From: Flavobacterium frigoritolerans
GTDB lineage: Bacteria > Bacteroidota > Bacteroidia > Flavobacteriales > Flavobacteriaceae
DNA length: 64,000 nucleotides
Direction: 5' to 3'
Assembly (NCBI RefSeq): GCF_025847275.1
Contig: NZ_JAOZEV010000006.1
Span: 1 to 64,000 of the forward strand
Shown here in pieces: positions 8,110 to 16,588 of the stretch (position 1 is its first letter; every line of letters begins with the position of its first letter). A program made the translations under genes and the position numbers. The notes below the pieces were generated by a model. The model made no database searches. It was not told the origin of the DNA and saw only the letters and a program-made list of their open reading frames with translations.

Positions 8110-9381
8110 TTGACAATGAAACATTTTAAAATTGTATTGCTTTTACTCTTATTTAACATTAATAGTTTCGGACAAAACGAATCTTTAATAAATTATAATT
8201 CCATTGCAGATAGTTTATACCAAGCAAAAAGCTACAACTCAGCTACAAATTTTTATATAAAAGCATCACAGTTTGCTGAATTCCCCAATAAAAAAGGAAG
8301 CAATTTATATAATGCGGCTTGTTGTCTGGCTCTTCAAAATAAAAAAGACAGCGCTTTAATTTTTATAAACAAAGCCGTAGATTTAGGCTATAATGATAAA
8401 TTAAATATTTTAAACGACTCTGATTTAAATTCACTTCATGGAAATAGTGAATGGGATAATCTTGTAAAAAAACTTAAAGTAACAAAACCATTAAACGACA
8501 ATCCTGCAAAAGTTACATTTTTTACAGAAGATATCCATAGATTTTGGAAAGCATACGATTTAGCCAATAAAAACCCGACTCAGTACAAAGAGATTTTTAA
8601 GACTAATTACTTTGACAAAGCAAGCATTGGAATGAATGATTATTTTAGTAGTAAAGTTGGCTCTATTGATCAGTTTATAAACCATATACAATCTGCACCG
8701 AAGTTCTACCAATCTATCCGAAAAAACACTTTAAAAGTCGATGATTATAAGAAGGATTTTAAAAGATCATTTCAAAATTTAAAAGACATTTATCCTGCTG
8801 CCAAATATCCAGATATTTATTTTGTAATTGGTGCTTTTACAAGTGGCGGAACCATTTCAACAAATGGCTTATTAATTGGCTTAAATCAAACAAGTCAAAG
8901 TGACGAGATACCAACAGATGAATTAAGCGAAGGTCTTAAAACAAGATTAAACAAAATTAAATATTTACCCAACTTAATTGCTCATGAACTTATTCATTTT
9001 CAACAAAAAACAAAGAGAGACACCATTACCTTAGGTTATGTAATAGTTGAGGGATCGGCAGATTTTATTGGTGAGTTGATAAGTGGAAACACAGCAAATC
9101 CAGATTTAATGAATTGGGCAAAAGGAAAAGAAAAGGCTATTTGGGAAAAATTTACAAAAGACATGTATTTTAACAGATACAATAATTGGATTGCAAATTC
9201 AAAACAATCTTCAAAAAACAATCCACCTGACCAAGGTTATTGGATTGGTTACCAAATTTGTAAAGCATATTACGAAAATGCAAAAGACAAAAAGAAAGCC
9301 ATTTCTGAAATACTGAATATTCAAGATTATAGAAAATTTTTAGCTGAAAGCGGTTGGGAGGAAAAAGTAAGCAAGCTCTAA
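8110..9381 (+). CDS. Exported TPR-containing HExxH metallopeptidase-like protein, 423 aa
   Basis: Signal peptide of about 21 residues (ending SFGQ), then TPR-like helices at about 30-125 that include the LYNAACCLALQNKKDSAL pattern often found before a peptidase domain. The C-terminal half carries HELIH at 292-296, a zinc-binding HExxH site, and EGSADF with Glu314 as the probable third ligand. The overall pattern resembles DUF2268/GldB-related predicted metallopeptidases of Bacteroidota. It is probably periplasmic. An alternative ATG lies two codons downstream. It is monocistronic, followed by repeat copy E. Confidence 0.8.
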   Translation: MTMKHFKIVLLLLLFNINSFGQNESLINYNSIADSLYQAKSYNSATNFYIKASQFAEFPNKKGSNLYNAACCLALQNKKDSALIFINKAVDLGYNDKLNILNDSDLNSLHGNSEWDNLVKKLKVTKPLNDNPAKVTFFTEDIHRFWKAYDLANKNPTQYKEIFKTNYFDKASIGMNDYFSSKVGSIDQFINHIQSAPKFYQSIRKNTLKVDDYKKDFKRSFQNLKDIYPAAKYPDIYFVIGAFTSGGTISTNGLLIGLNQTSQSDEIPTDELSEGLKTRLNKIKYLPNLIAHELIHFQQKTKRDTITLGYVIVEGSADFIGELISGNTANPDLMNWAKGKEKAIWEKFTKDMYFNRYNNWIANSKQSSKNNPPDQGYWIGYQICKAYYENAKDKKKAISEILNIQDYRKFLAESGWEEKVSKL

Positions 9382-9924
9382 TGAGGTAGTCTCTCACTAA
9401 CTTACATAGCCTTATGAAAAAGAAGATTTACTATCGAATAAATTCTTAATCAAGAACAAAACATTTGCATAGCGATATATACTTTAAAGAAATAGGTTCA
9501 AGATTTATCCCTTTAGGGCTACTAAGGCAAAAGCTTCAGATTTCTCTGAAGCTTTTTTGCTTTAGGTGCTTTGTTACTTAGTTTAGAGAATACAAATTTT
9601 ACTTACTTGATTAAAATTACAAGAGCAAAGTCGAGAAATATTAACGTAGCCTCTCATTAAAACCCTTCGAATAGTCGGTATCTTTAAAAAAACACGACGT
9701 AAAAGTTATAAGAATACACTTTCAAAATAAATAATTGTCAATTTTATTAAAAATTATATTTTTGATATTAAGATGAACAAAATCCTCTTCACCCCTTTTT
9801 TCTTCCAAAACAAACCATTATTAATCAAATAAATACACCTTGATTAATTCAATCAGTTTACGATTTATTATCTCTAAATGCGGTATTTCCTGAATAACTA
9901 AAAAATATTTTTTTTAAATCTTAC
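9382..9924. other. Gene-free interval upstream of tRNA-Glu
   Basis: Apart from repeat copy E (9490-9560) there is no gene here. The segment 9561-9900 is AT-rich with stop codons in all frames and no similarity I recognise. Confidence 0.6.
9490..9560 (+). repeat. Dispersed repeat copy E, hairpin with inverted loop
   Basis: The stem (9530-9540 with 9545-9555) is identical to copies B, D and F, but the loop is TTTC, the reverse complement of the usual GAAA. A T tract follows on the plus strand. Upstream, GGTTCAAGATTTATCCC and AGGGCTACTAAGG resemble a decayed tRNA T-arm and acceptor end and match copy A. Confidence 0.75.
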
Positions 9925-9954
9925 TTGCGTATCTTAAAATTAGTTCTAATTTTG
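9925..9954 (+). promoter_or_regulatory. Promoter of tRNA-Glu
   Basis: TTG at 9925-9927 and TAATTTTG at 9947-9954 (a full match to TAnnTTTG) are separated by 19 bases, the usual spacing for Bacteroidota housekeeping promoters. The tRNA begins about 20 bases downstream. Confidence 0.75.
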
Positions 9955-9973
9955 CACCCGCATTAGAAAAGTA

Positions 9974-10045
9974 GGCCCGTTCGTCTATCGGTTAGGACGC
10001 ATGGTTTTCATCCATGTAAGAGCGGTTCGATTCCGCTACGGGCTA
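9974..10045 (+). tRNA. tRNA-Glu (anticodon TTC)
   Basis: A 72-base cloverleaf without encoded CCA. Acceptor arms 9974-9980 and 10038-10044 pair with a G-T at the first position. The anticodon stem CATGG/CCATG encloses the loop TTTTCAT, giving anticodon TTC for glutamate. The T-arm GCGG TTCGATT CCGC is intact. It has its own promoter and terminator. The bases after it (CTACTAAAAAC plus hairpin) are the template that the dispersed repeats of this region resemble. Confidence 0.95.
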
Positions 10046-10083
10046 CTAAAAACAAAGCTTCAGAGAAATCTGAAGCTTTTTTT
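10046..10083 (+). terminator. Terminator of tRNA-Glu (repeat copy F)
   Basis: A perfect 11-bp stem (10054-10064 with 10069-10079) with GAAA loop and seven T residues. It is one of seven copies of this hairpin within 1-14.7 kb. Confidence 0.85.
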
Positions 10084-10172
10084 GTTTACGATAATTTGTT
10101 TCTTTGCTTTCTCAAGCAAAAATCAAAGAAATTGAATGATAAATACTTTAAAAAATAAAGATAACTTTCGGT

Positions 10173-10475
10173 CTAATGCAAACTCACTACTCGTTTTATT
10201 TTCCATTCTTTATCTTTGTTTTCCCAGACAATTAAAAAATGTCCAACTTTTGAAGGTGTTCCAATTGGCTCCTGATTATTATGAAATTTTTGCAAACCAA
10301 TTTCAATTGCACCAAAATCTTTAATTGGATAAACTTCTACACTTCCCTTAACTATTTCCCTTGTTACCTTTCCGCAAATATATTTTTGAGTTGCAGCACT
10401 AATGGTAAAATTATTATCTTAAAATACTTCATTGCTTTATCTTGATATTTATAGTTTAATTTGGTTTCAATTTCT
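10173..10475 (-). pseudogene. Relic of a DUF4440/NTF2-like protein
   Basis: Read from right to left, the segment 10173-10418 encodes about 80 residues ending in GHFLIVWENKDKEWKIKRV then VSLH and a stop, the usual C-terminal strand of DUF4440 proteins of the NTF2 fold. Motifs KYICGKVTREIVKGSVEVY and DFGAIEIG also fit. Near 10421 a one-base frameshift separates this from an upstream piece (EIETKLNYKYQDKAMKYF) that reads in the other frame. No start codon or N-terminal half is present, so it is a decayed fragment. Confidence 0.6.
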
Positions 10476-10819
10476 GTATTGCTATTGAATATAGCAACCT
10501 ACTTTACTTTGCACTCTTTTTTATTATACTTTTTACACTTATGCTACTACATTCGTTTACAAACACAAAGACTGGTTTTTATTAAACAAATATAACAAAA
10601 TCGAACAGTACGAAGAATGGTTTCTAAACTATAATACTTAAAACGATAGCCTAAATTAAATCCAAATATTGCATGATTTTTAAGAAATAATTGAATCCCA
10701 TTTATCATTTCTATAAGCAGATTTGTCTAGGTAATATCCATATTTGTCCATTGCCTCCATATAATGATCTCCTTAATTTTGTATATAAACACTATCGTTT
10801 CTTATTATATCGACTCTAA
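10476..10819. other. Relic-rich gap without an intact gene
   Basis: Two short open fragments are visible: plus strand about 10496-10641 (ending EQYEEWFLNYNT, hydrophobic upstream, no start codon) and minus strand ending at 10680 (GDHYMEAMDKYGYYLDKSAY and onward). Neither has a complete reading frame. They may be scraps of former genes. Nothing else is identifiable. Confidence 0.35.
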
Positions 10820-11815
10820 ATGAACAAACATAAATTAATCCGATACCTATTTGCTCTCATCATGATTGGTTTAATGATAGGAGTTTCGGAATGGCTAGAT
10901 GAAAAAGAAGTTCTATTTCCTGAGATGGCAGCTTTAGTTCTTGGTTTATGGGTTATAGATAAAAAAATATGGACTGTAAGCAAACCGATGTTTATAATAC
11001 TGATGACTGTTTGTGCTTTTTTCGGAATTCTCCTTGTCCGTTACTCTCCCTTTCCATTGTTGGCAAATATTGCAATTTCATTTGTTTTTACTTCGCTCTG
11101 CCTCATCATTACACGTACCACGCTAATTCCCATAACGTCTGCTACAATGTTGCCTGTGTTAATGGGAACTCATTCATTGGTTTATCCTGCTTCTGTTTTT
11201 GTTATGAGTATTTTAGTCGTTACTGGACAGTGGCTTCTTGAGAAAAATAAATTACGCCAAACAATTCCTTTAAATATAAAAAAGAGTGCCATTCATAATC
11301 CAAAGCACTGGATCAAGCTGTTTTTTTGGCTATTACTCATAGCTGTAATTCCTGTTTCTACAGGTCAAGTATATTTTATAGTACCTCCGTTGGTGGTGAT
11401 GTTTATAGAATTTAGTTCTTCTTCTGCAGGTTTTCGCAATCGCCCTCTCCAGGTTTATTCGATAATGGTAATTGCTGCAGTTTTAGGAACTCTCTTTCAA
11501 TATTATCTTCATACACTATTGGGTTTACCTCTTGTATATACGGTGCTATTACTATTTTTATGTCTTTTTATCTCTTTTGAAATCGCTGGAAAACCTTTTG
11601 CTCCTGCTTGCGCAATTGCCCTTGTCCCAATGATTATTCCTCAAGAAAAAGTACTAGCCTACCCTTTTCAGGTGGCTGTTGGAACGGCTGTATTCTTATT
11701 TGTAGCAATGTTCTTTTTCCAAAAATGTTACCGCTGGAAACGTGCACATCTCCTAGTTTGCTTTATTCCTCATCCGATAAGATTAAAAATGGAACGTCCA
11801 AAACGCAAAATATAG
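10820..11815 (+). CDS. Multi-pass membrane protein, possibly HPP-like, 331 aa
   Basis: An integral inner-membrane protein with about nine or ten hydrophobic segments covering nearly the whole length. An acidic loop (SEWLDEKEVLFPEMAALV) follows the first helix, and a basic tail ends the protein (RLKMERPKRKI). The E-M-A-A-L segment after the first helix and the Pro-rich repeated helices recall HPP-type transporters, but I cannot assign the family or a substrate with assurance. It is monocistronic and faces the minus-strand gene at 11893. Confidence 0.65.
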   Translation: MNKHKLIRYLFALIMIGLMIGVSEWLDEKEVLFPEMAALVLGLWVIDKKIWTVSKPMFIILMTVCAFFGILLVRYSPFPLLANIAISFVFTSLCLIITRTTLIPITSATMLPVLMGTHSLVYPASVFVMSILVVTGQWLLEKNKLRQTIPLNIKKSAIHNPKHWIKLFFWLLLIAVIPVSTGQVYFIVPPLVVMFIEFSSSSAGFRNRPLQVYSIMVIAAVLGTLFQYYLHTLLGLPLVYTVLLLFLCLFISFEIAGKPFAPACAIALVPMIIPQEKVLAYPFQVAVGTAVFLFVAMFFFQKCYRWKRAHLLVCFIPHPIRLKMERPKRKI

Positions 11816-11892
11816 GTGATTAGACTAATCAAATTACAATAAGATCATTAGGCAATATAAAATTTTATTAGAAGCCTATAAATACATCCATT

Positions 11893-13602
11893 TTATGAAT
11901 ATTGTTTACTCTCGTTCTCTAGTCTTTTAAATTCTATTTCGGCTATTTTCTTAGCTTGCTCAAAGAAAATAATACATTCATCTTCTAGTAGTTCACTACA
12001 TGTTACAACAGTACTTTGTGTATTTTTTTGTTTTAACTTTTTTGTATTTACAGCTCTCAATTGGTAGATTGGATTATCTTTTTCATCTACAAAATCAAAA
12101 GGAAACTCGATTTCCTGTATATATTTCAATAACGAGAATAAGCAACTCCATGAAAACTTTCCTGTGTGATACCCTAAAAACAAATGAATATGTCCAATTG
12201 CAATTTGCTTCATAGCCTTATACAAAAAATCATTTTTCATTGCAACAGTATCGTCATTGAAGCAATTCTGCCCAAGACTAAGAAATTGTTGTGCCAGTAC
12301 CATTTTGCTATCATAAATTTTTTTCACAAAATCGATCTCTCTTTCTAATTCAAAAGTTTTAGAATAAACAAGAAACAAAGAGTTGTTATATATCAAAAGC
12401 CCATTTGATATAATTGCATTAAAAAAATATTTCTGATTGCAATTTTTCTTACGCAAATGATTAATACTATGATTCAGAATAGTCACTTTGTACTTACCTT
12501 CAAACTTTTCTCGTATCAAAGCTTCTACTGATGCTACTCCATTTTCGATATGTTCTAAATTAAGTACCAGTAAATAAAAATGATAATTAGGAAGTTGATT
12601 GCTATAATTTGCACTTTTGTCTGTATTATCCTCATGAATTGTAGTGTATCCAAAACAATGTATTGCTCTTATTTTCTTAAAAGAATCTGTAATTACGTCA
12701 CTTATCCTTAAGAATGCGTCATCCATGATGTAATTAGACTGAATTCTATTATTAAAAATAGATTTTCCTAAAAAATCCTGATTGTTTAACTCTTTTACTT
12801 TTTGCTTACATAACTTTATATATTCATGAAAGAGCCTGTTTATTTCTCTTTGCATTAATTCGATTTTAGCTTTTGCTATATCTATCAATGTAAAATCTAT
12901 AGCTCCCATATCAAGATTTTGCTGTATACTGTTATAAGCCGTATTTAGCATTATTAAGATTTCTTTATCTTCCTGAATATCTTTATTTAATATGGTTTTA
13001 AATGTGGGTGCAAAATCAATAATATAATCGTAGTGTATCAATAAGCAGGTAGAACTAATAAATTCTGGCATAAGAAACTCTGAAGCACATATGTAGATGT
13101 AACGCAACGTTTGATGCATTGCAAAGGCTGCATCTACACTCTTATTACTTCTTCTATAAATTGACACATTGCGGAATACTACCACTGCTGATTCAATATC
13201 TATATCAAATCGCCTTTTGGCTTTTTTGGATAAATGTTTTGATGTATTTACCCTTGGATAGAATACTTTTGAATTTGGCTCAAAATAAACCAGCTCTTTA
13301 TAAGTGCAATGTTGTATAAAAAATAGTTTGCCTTTTCTAAATCCGTAATCAGCCCATTTAGAATTAATGAATTTGAAAACAAAATCAGGATATAATTTTA
13401 TAAACTTAAATGCTGTTTCTCCTAAAGCGTCTCCCTCCTGAGTACAATTTTCCTTGAGTATAAATGTTACTATAACATTATTATTACCATTACAAGACAC
13501 GTAAACCGCTCCAGCTTCAATAAACAGAAGTAAGTCTGTAATTGCTTTTTCTAATTGTTCATAATGGGGATTGCTTTTTGGTATTTTAATCGGATACTCC
13601 AT
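11893..13602 (-). CDS. Tandem nucleotidyltransferase/HEPN-like protein, 569 aa
   Basis: I read this as two repeats of a nucleotidyltransferase-like plus HEPN-like unit, by analogy to a Bacteroidota family. Unit 1: an alpha/beta segment at about 15-140, then helices at about 150-260 containing SVDAAFAMHQTLRYIYICAS. Unit 2: YHFYLLVLNLEHIENG to FFNAIISNGLLIYNN at about 335-410, then helices with YKAMKQIAIGHIHLFLGYH at about 470-500. The HEPN RNase motif R-x4-6-H is not evident and the nucleotidyltransferase GS...D-x-D is missing, so both parts may be non-catalytic. It is divergent from the S24 repressor gene at 13868 across a 265-base spacer. Confidence 0.5.
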   Translation of the reverse strand: MEYPIKIPKSNPHYEQLEKAITDLLLFIEAGAVYVSCNGNNNVIVTFILKENCTQEGDALGETAFKFIKLYPDFVFKFINSKWADYGFRKGKLFFIQHCTYKELVYFEPNSKVFYPRVNTSKHLSKKAKRRFDIDIESAVVVFRNVSIYRRSNKSVDAAFAMHQTLRYIYICASEFLMPEFISSTCLLIHYDYIIDFAPTFKTILNKDIQEDKEILIMLNTAYNSIQQNLDMGAIDFTLIDIAKAKIELMQREINRLFHEYIKLCKQKVKELNNQDFLGKSIFNNRIQSNYIMDDAFLRISDVITDSFKKIRAIHCFGYTTIHEDNTDKSANYSNQLPNYHFYLLVLNLEHIENGVASVEALIREKFEGKYKVTILNHSINHLRKKNCNQKYFFNAIISNGLLIYNNSLFLVYSKTFELEREIDFVKKIYDSKMVLAQQFLSLGQNCFNDDTVAMKNDFLYKAMKQIAIGHIHLFLGYHTGKFSWSCLFSLLKYIQEIEFPFDFVDEKDNPIYQLRAVNTKKLKQKNTQSTVVTCSELLEDECIIFFEQAKKIAEIEFKRLENESKQYS

Positions 13603-13693
13603 AATTTATTTTTGCAGACTAAAACAACTACCTCTTTTGATGACTACCTAATATTATCTCTTTAATCTTCTAAATACTACCGTACTTAAAAAG

Positions 13694-13776
13694 TTTGTCA
13701 ATGCTTTTTGTCAATCAAAGCGTTAATGTAGCAGGGTCTTAATCATATTTGTACTTTTTTTTGTACGTTTGTCATT
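13694..13776. promoter_or_regulatory. Three TTTGTCA repeats in the divergent spacer (candidate operators)
   Basis: TTTGTCAAT occurs at 13694-13702 and again at 13707-13715 (13 bases apart, same orientation), and TTTGTCATT at 13768-13776. They lie between the divergent starts of the 569-aa gene and the S24-type repressor gene, where an autoregulatory repressor would bind. Binding is inferred only from position and repetition. Confidence 0.4.
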
Positions 13777-13867
13777 TACTTAATACTTTTCTTATATTAT
13801 TGCAAATATATAGAGTTTATCCTACATATCACAATAAATTGAGTAAATAATCTATAATTAAAATACA

Positions 13868-14587
13868 ATGATAGTCGATAGAATACTACAATTTATTGAA
13901 TACAAAGGGATTAACAAACGTAAATTTTATATCGAAACGGGACTTTCTAATGGTTTTTTAGATAAGGTTAAAGATATTGGTGCTTCAAAAATAGAGCATA
14001 TACTCAATGCCTATCCTGAGATTTGTACGGAATGGCTTTTAACTGGAAATGGGGATATGCTATTAAAATCGCATAAGTTTGGAGGCCAATTAAATATAAA
14101 AATTGATTCAGTTCATGAACCTAATACTACTTCTTACAAGCCTGAGAATAAGGAGTCCATACAAAAACAGCAAATTCCATTATACAACATACAAGCACCA
14201 GGAGGAATTGCCTCTTTATTTCAAGATGCAAATCAAGATCCAATAGAGTTTATATCAATACCTTATTTGCCTAAATGTGATGGTGCAATTCATGTAAATG
14301 GCGACAGTATGCATCCTCTTTTAAAAAGCGGCGATATCGTTATGTATAAAAGGATGAACAATGTTATTGAGAACATCTTTTGGGGCGAAATGTATTTAGT
14401 TTATCTAATAACCGATGATCTTGAAGAATTCGTTATGATTAAATGGATACAGAAGTCTGACAAAGGTGATGATTGGATAAAATTAGTAAGCGAAAATCCT
14501 CAACACCAACCTAAAGAAGTTCTTTTCACAAATATTAAAGGATTAGCCTTGGTTAAAGTATCGATCAGAATAAACGCTACGTATTAA
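13868..14587 (+). CDS. Phage-type transcriptional repressor with S24 (LexA/CI) peptidase domain, 239 aa
   Basis: N-terminal helix-turn-helix-like segment (residues 1-65, a divergent XRE form ending in EWLLTGNGDML, typical of Bacteroidota CI-like repressors), a linker, and a C-terminal S24 domain. The catalytic Ser147 lies in NGDSMHPLLKSGDIV and the general base Lys192 in FVMIKWIQ. The Ala-Gly cleavage site of LexA is replaced by a PGG sequence near 111-113. It probably represses the divergent gene and itself and may be inactivated by RecA-stimulated self-cleavage. Followed by repeat copy G. Confidence 0.87.
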   Translation: MIVDRILQFIEYKGINKRKFYIETGLSNGFLDKVKDIGASKIEHILNAYPEICTEWLLTGNGDMLLKSHKFGGQLNIKIDSVHEPNTTSYKPENKESIQKQQIPLYNIQAPGGIASLFQDANQDPIEFISIPYLPKCDGAIHVNGDSMHPLLKSGDIVMYKRMNNVIENIFWGEMYLVYLITDDLEEFVMIKWIQKSDKGDDWIKLVSENPQHQPKEVLFTNIKGLALVKVSIRINATY

Positions 14588-14639
14588 TTTTAAGTCACAT
14601 AACCGTATGTTTAAGAGTTATTCTCTTTGCACTACAGTT

Positions 14640-14685
14640 GCTACCCAAATAAAGAAAGCTTCAGAGAAATCTGAAGCTTTCTTGT
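14640..14685 (+). repeat. Dispersed repeat copy G with hairpin
   Basis: A perfect stem (14655-14665 with 14670-14680) with GAAA loop. The 3' tail is CTTGTTTC rather than a pure T tract. GCTACCCAAATAAAG precedes it; the longer leader of other copies is absent. It is the last copy in the window. Confidence 0.7.
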
Positions 14686-14773
14686 TTCATACCATTCCTA
14701 TATAAATCTAAAATCAAAATAAATCATATATTAGCTAAACACAATCAGAACCAAACAGTTAAAGCCAAAAATA

Positions 14774-15274
14774 ATGAATTTACCTCCTTACTCTAGTTTT
14801 CCAAATATTGTTGGCAATACAATTTCGTTGCGACAAATTACTCCCTCTGACATTAAAGATATTATTGAGATTTCATATTATGATGCCGTTCAAGCAACAA
14901 CCGTAGATCAAGCTTCAGAAATGCAAGCCAAAATTAACAATGACTACAGTGACGGCAACTCAATTCATTGGGGTATTGCAGAAAACATTACAAATAAAAT
15001 TGTCGGAACTTGTGGTTATTATCGCGGACTTGACATAGGAGCTGGCGAACTTGGTTGCGTTTTGTTACCTAAATACCGCGGTCAAGGCTTTATGTCTTTA
15101 GCAATGTCTTTAGCCATAGAATTCGGTATCAACCAAATTGGCTTAACCCGTATCTGGGCCGAAACATCTCAGGATAACGAGAACGCAATAAAACTTTTGG
15201 AGCGACTTAATTTTATCAAAATTGCCGATTTAGCTGATAATTACATTGAATACGAATTAAAACAAAATCTATAA
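14774..15274 (+). CDS. GNAT-family N-acetyltransferase, RimJ/RimL type, 166 aa
   Basis: An acetyl-CoA-dependent transferase. The pattern is that of the ribosomal-protein-alanine acetyltransferase group: N-terminal ISLRQITPSDIKDI, central IHWGIAENITNKIVGTCGYY, ELGCVLLPKYRGQGFMSLAM (the acetyl-CoA-binding R-G-Q-G loop at about 106-114), and the late motif ETSQDNENAIKLLERLNF. The substrate is unknown. It is preceded by a 100-base leader and is probably monocistronic. Confidence 0.9.
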   Translation: MNLPPYSSFPNIVGNTISLRQITPSDIKDIIEISYYDAVQATTVDQASEMQAKINNDYSDGNSIHWGIAENITNKIVGTCGYYRGLDIGAGELGCVLLPKYRGQGFMSLAMSLAIEFGINQIGLTRIWAETSQDNENAIKLLERLNFIKIADLADNYIEYELKQNL

Positions 15275-15407
15275 ATAGAAAGTCTCAATAAAATCATAAC
15301 TCATTAATTTTTAACAATATATCATAAACACAAATACATTATATATTAGCTAAAGAATTAATAGAATCTTTTTTTAGTCTTTTTAGCGCCCAAAAAACTG
15401 AGAACAA

Positions 15408-15824
15408 ATGATTAGTAGCATCAAATTAATAATAACTAAACTTGCCTCTAAGCCAAAGAATATTTTTCTTTTGGATAGTATTGGAGCTTTTATAACTGCT
15501 TTCTTGTTAGGGTTTGTCTTGGCGAAATTTCAAGATGCTTTTGGGATGCCTCAAACAATACTTTATTTCTTATCTGCACTAGCATTGGTTTTCGCAATAT
15601 ATTCTTCATGCTGTTATTACTATGTTACTACCAAATGGCGTTCCTATCTATATCCAATTATGATTGCTAATGTTTTATATTGTTGCCTCACATCTGGGCT
15701 TCTAATTTATTATTTCCATAAACTAACCATCTTAGGTTTAATTTATTTTATACTCGAAATTAGTATTATAATCTGCTTGGTTGTTATAGAAAGAAAAGTT
15801 CAAAGGGACCGAGTAACGAAGTAG
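15408..15824 (+). CDS. Four-helix membrane protein, hypothetical, 138 aa
   Basis: Four hydrophobic segments (about 22-42, 50-70, 80-104, 107-127) preceded by a basic N-terminus and followed by a charged tail (ERKVQRDRVTK), predicting an inner-membrane protein with both ends cytoplasmic. Cysteines cluster in helix 2-3 (SSCCYYY, YCCLT). No family is recognised. A strong hairpin follows. Confidence 0.65.
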   Translation: MISSIKLIITKLASKPKNIFLLDSIGAFITAFLLGFVLAKFQDAFGMPQTILYFLSALALVFAIYSSCCYYYVTTKWRSYLYPIMIANVLYCCLTSGLLIYYFHKLTILGLIYFILEISIIICLVVIERKVQRDRVTK

Positions 15825-15846
15825 CAAAGGTTTGGATTAAACATAA

Positions 15847-15887
15847 AAAAACGCAATATTATCTTTTGATGACAATATTGCGTTTTC
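15847..15887 (+). terminator. Rho-independent terminator
   Basis: A 12-bp stem (AAACGCAATATT and AATATTGCGTTT) with a 13-base loop. A-runs lie on its 5' side and TTTTCGTT on its 3' side, so it can serve both the membrane-protein gene and the converging gene at 15986. Confidence 0.7.
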
Positions 15888-15985
15888 GTTATATAAACAC
15901 AGGCTTTATTTCTTTGAATATAAAAACTTTAGAATCTCCGAAGAAACCTTTTGAACCTTTGAGACTCTGTATCTCTGCCCCTTTT

Positions 15986-16291
15986 TTAAGCCATAAACAA
16001 CATATTTTTATTATAATTATACAATACTAAGTCATACGGCACTACGTTTGGCAGTACTTTTTCAGAAGAGGCATCTAACTTAATGTTATTTGCTTTTCGG
16101 AATAAGTAAATATCTTTTAAACAATTTGATAAACTCTGATGAATCATTGATGAAGTCATAGGCAGTTTATTATCTCCTACCAATAAATCTATTTGATAAT
16201 TGGAACTAGATTTAGAAAGATTATTACCTATTATTCTTATTTCGAATGTTGTAGGTTTCCCGTTATGTTCTCCCTGATATTGTACTCTCAT
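15986..16291 (-). CDS. Hypothetical protein, 101 aa
   Basis: A small soluble protein with no recognised family. The first half is predicted beta (MRVQYQGEHNGKPTTFEIRIIG) and the second helical (MIHQSLSNCLKDIYLFRKAN). It has no signal peptide and no cysteine motif. Short downstream sequence at 15940-15985 (AACCTTTTGAACCTTTGAG) belongs to the decayed dispersed repeats also seen near 61680. Confidence 0.5.
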   Translation of the reverse strand: MRVQYQGEHNGKPTTFEIRIIGNNLSKSSSNYQIDLLVGDNKLPMTSSMIHQSLSNCLKDIYLFRKANNIKLDASSEKVLPNVVPYDLVLYNYNKNMLFMA

Positions 16292-16588
16292 AGTTTATCA
16301 ATTTAAATTAAGTATAATTTCATTTATAAGGTTTTTTTATGCCTTTTGAAATATAAATTTACTAATAAAATTCTTTTTCAATCATAATTAATTCTGAAAT
16401 TTAAAAAAACACAAATGCAGCTAACTATTATTATTTCACTTAAAACTCTTTTAGCAGCCAATTATCAATATCTCATAAAATCTGTAAATTAAAAATCAAA
16501 GCTGTAGTTATTTATGATAATTTCACGGGATGTAATTAGTATTTAATATTTTATTAATTTTGAATAACTAATCTTAAACCCTAATCTC

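Noticed and set aside
10136..10324. A 62-codon plus-strand frame (MINTLKNKDNF...)
   Set aside because: It lies antisense to the DUF4440 relic on the minus strand, which has a recognisable protein pattern; the plus frame does not.
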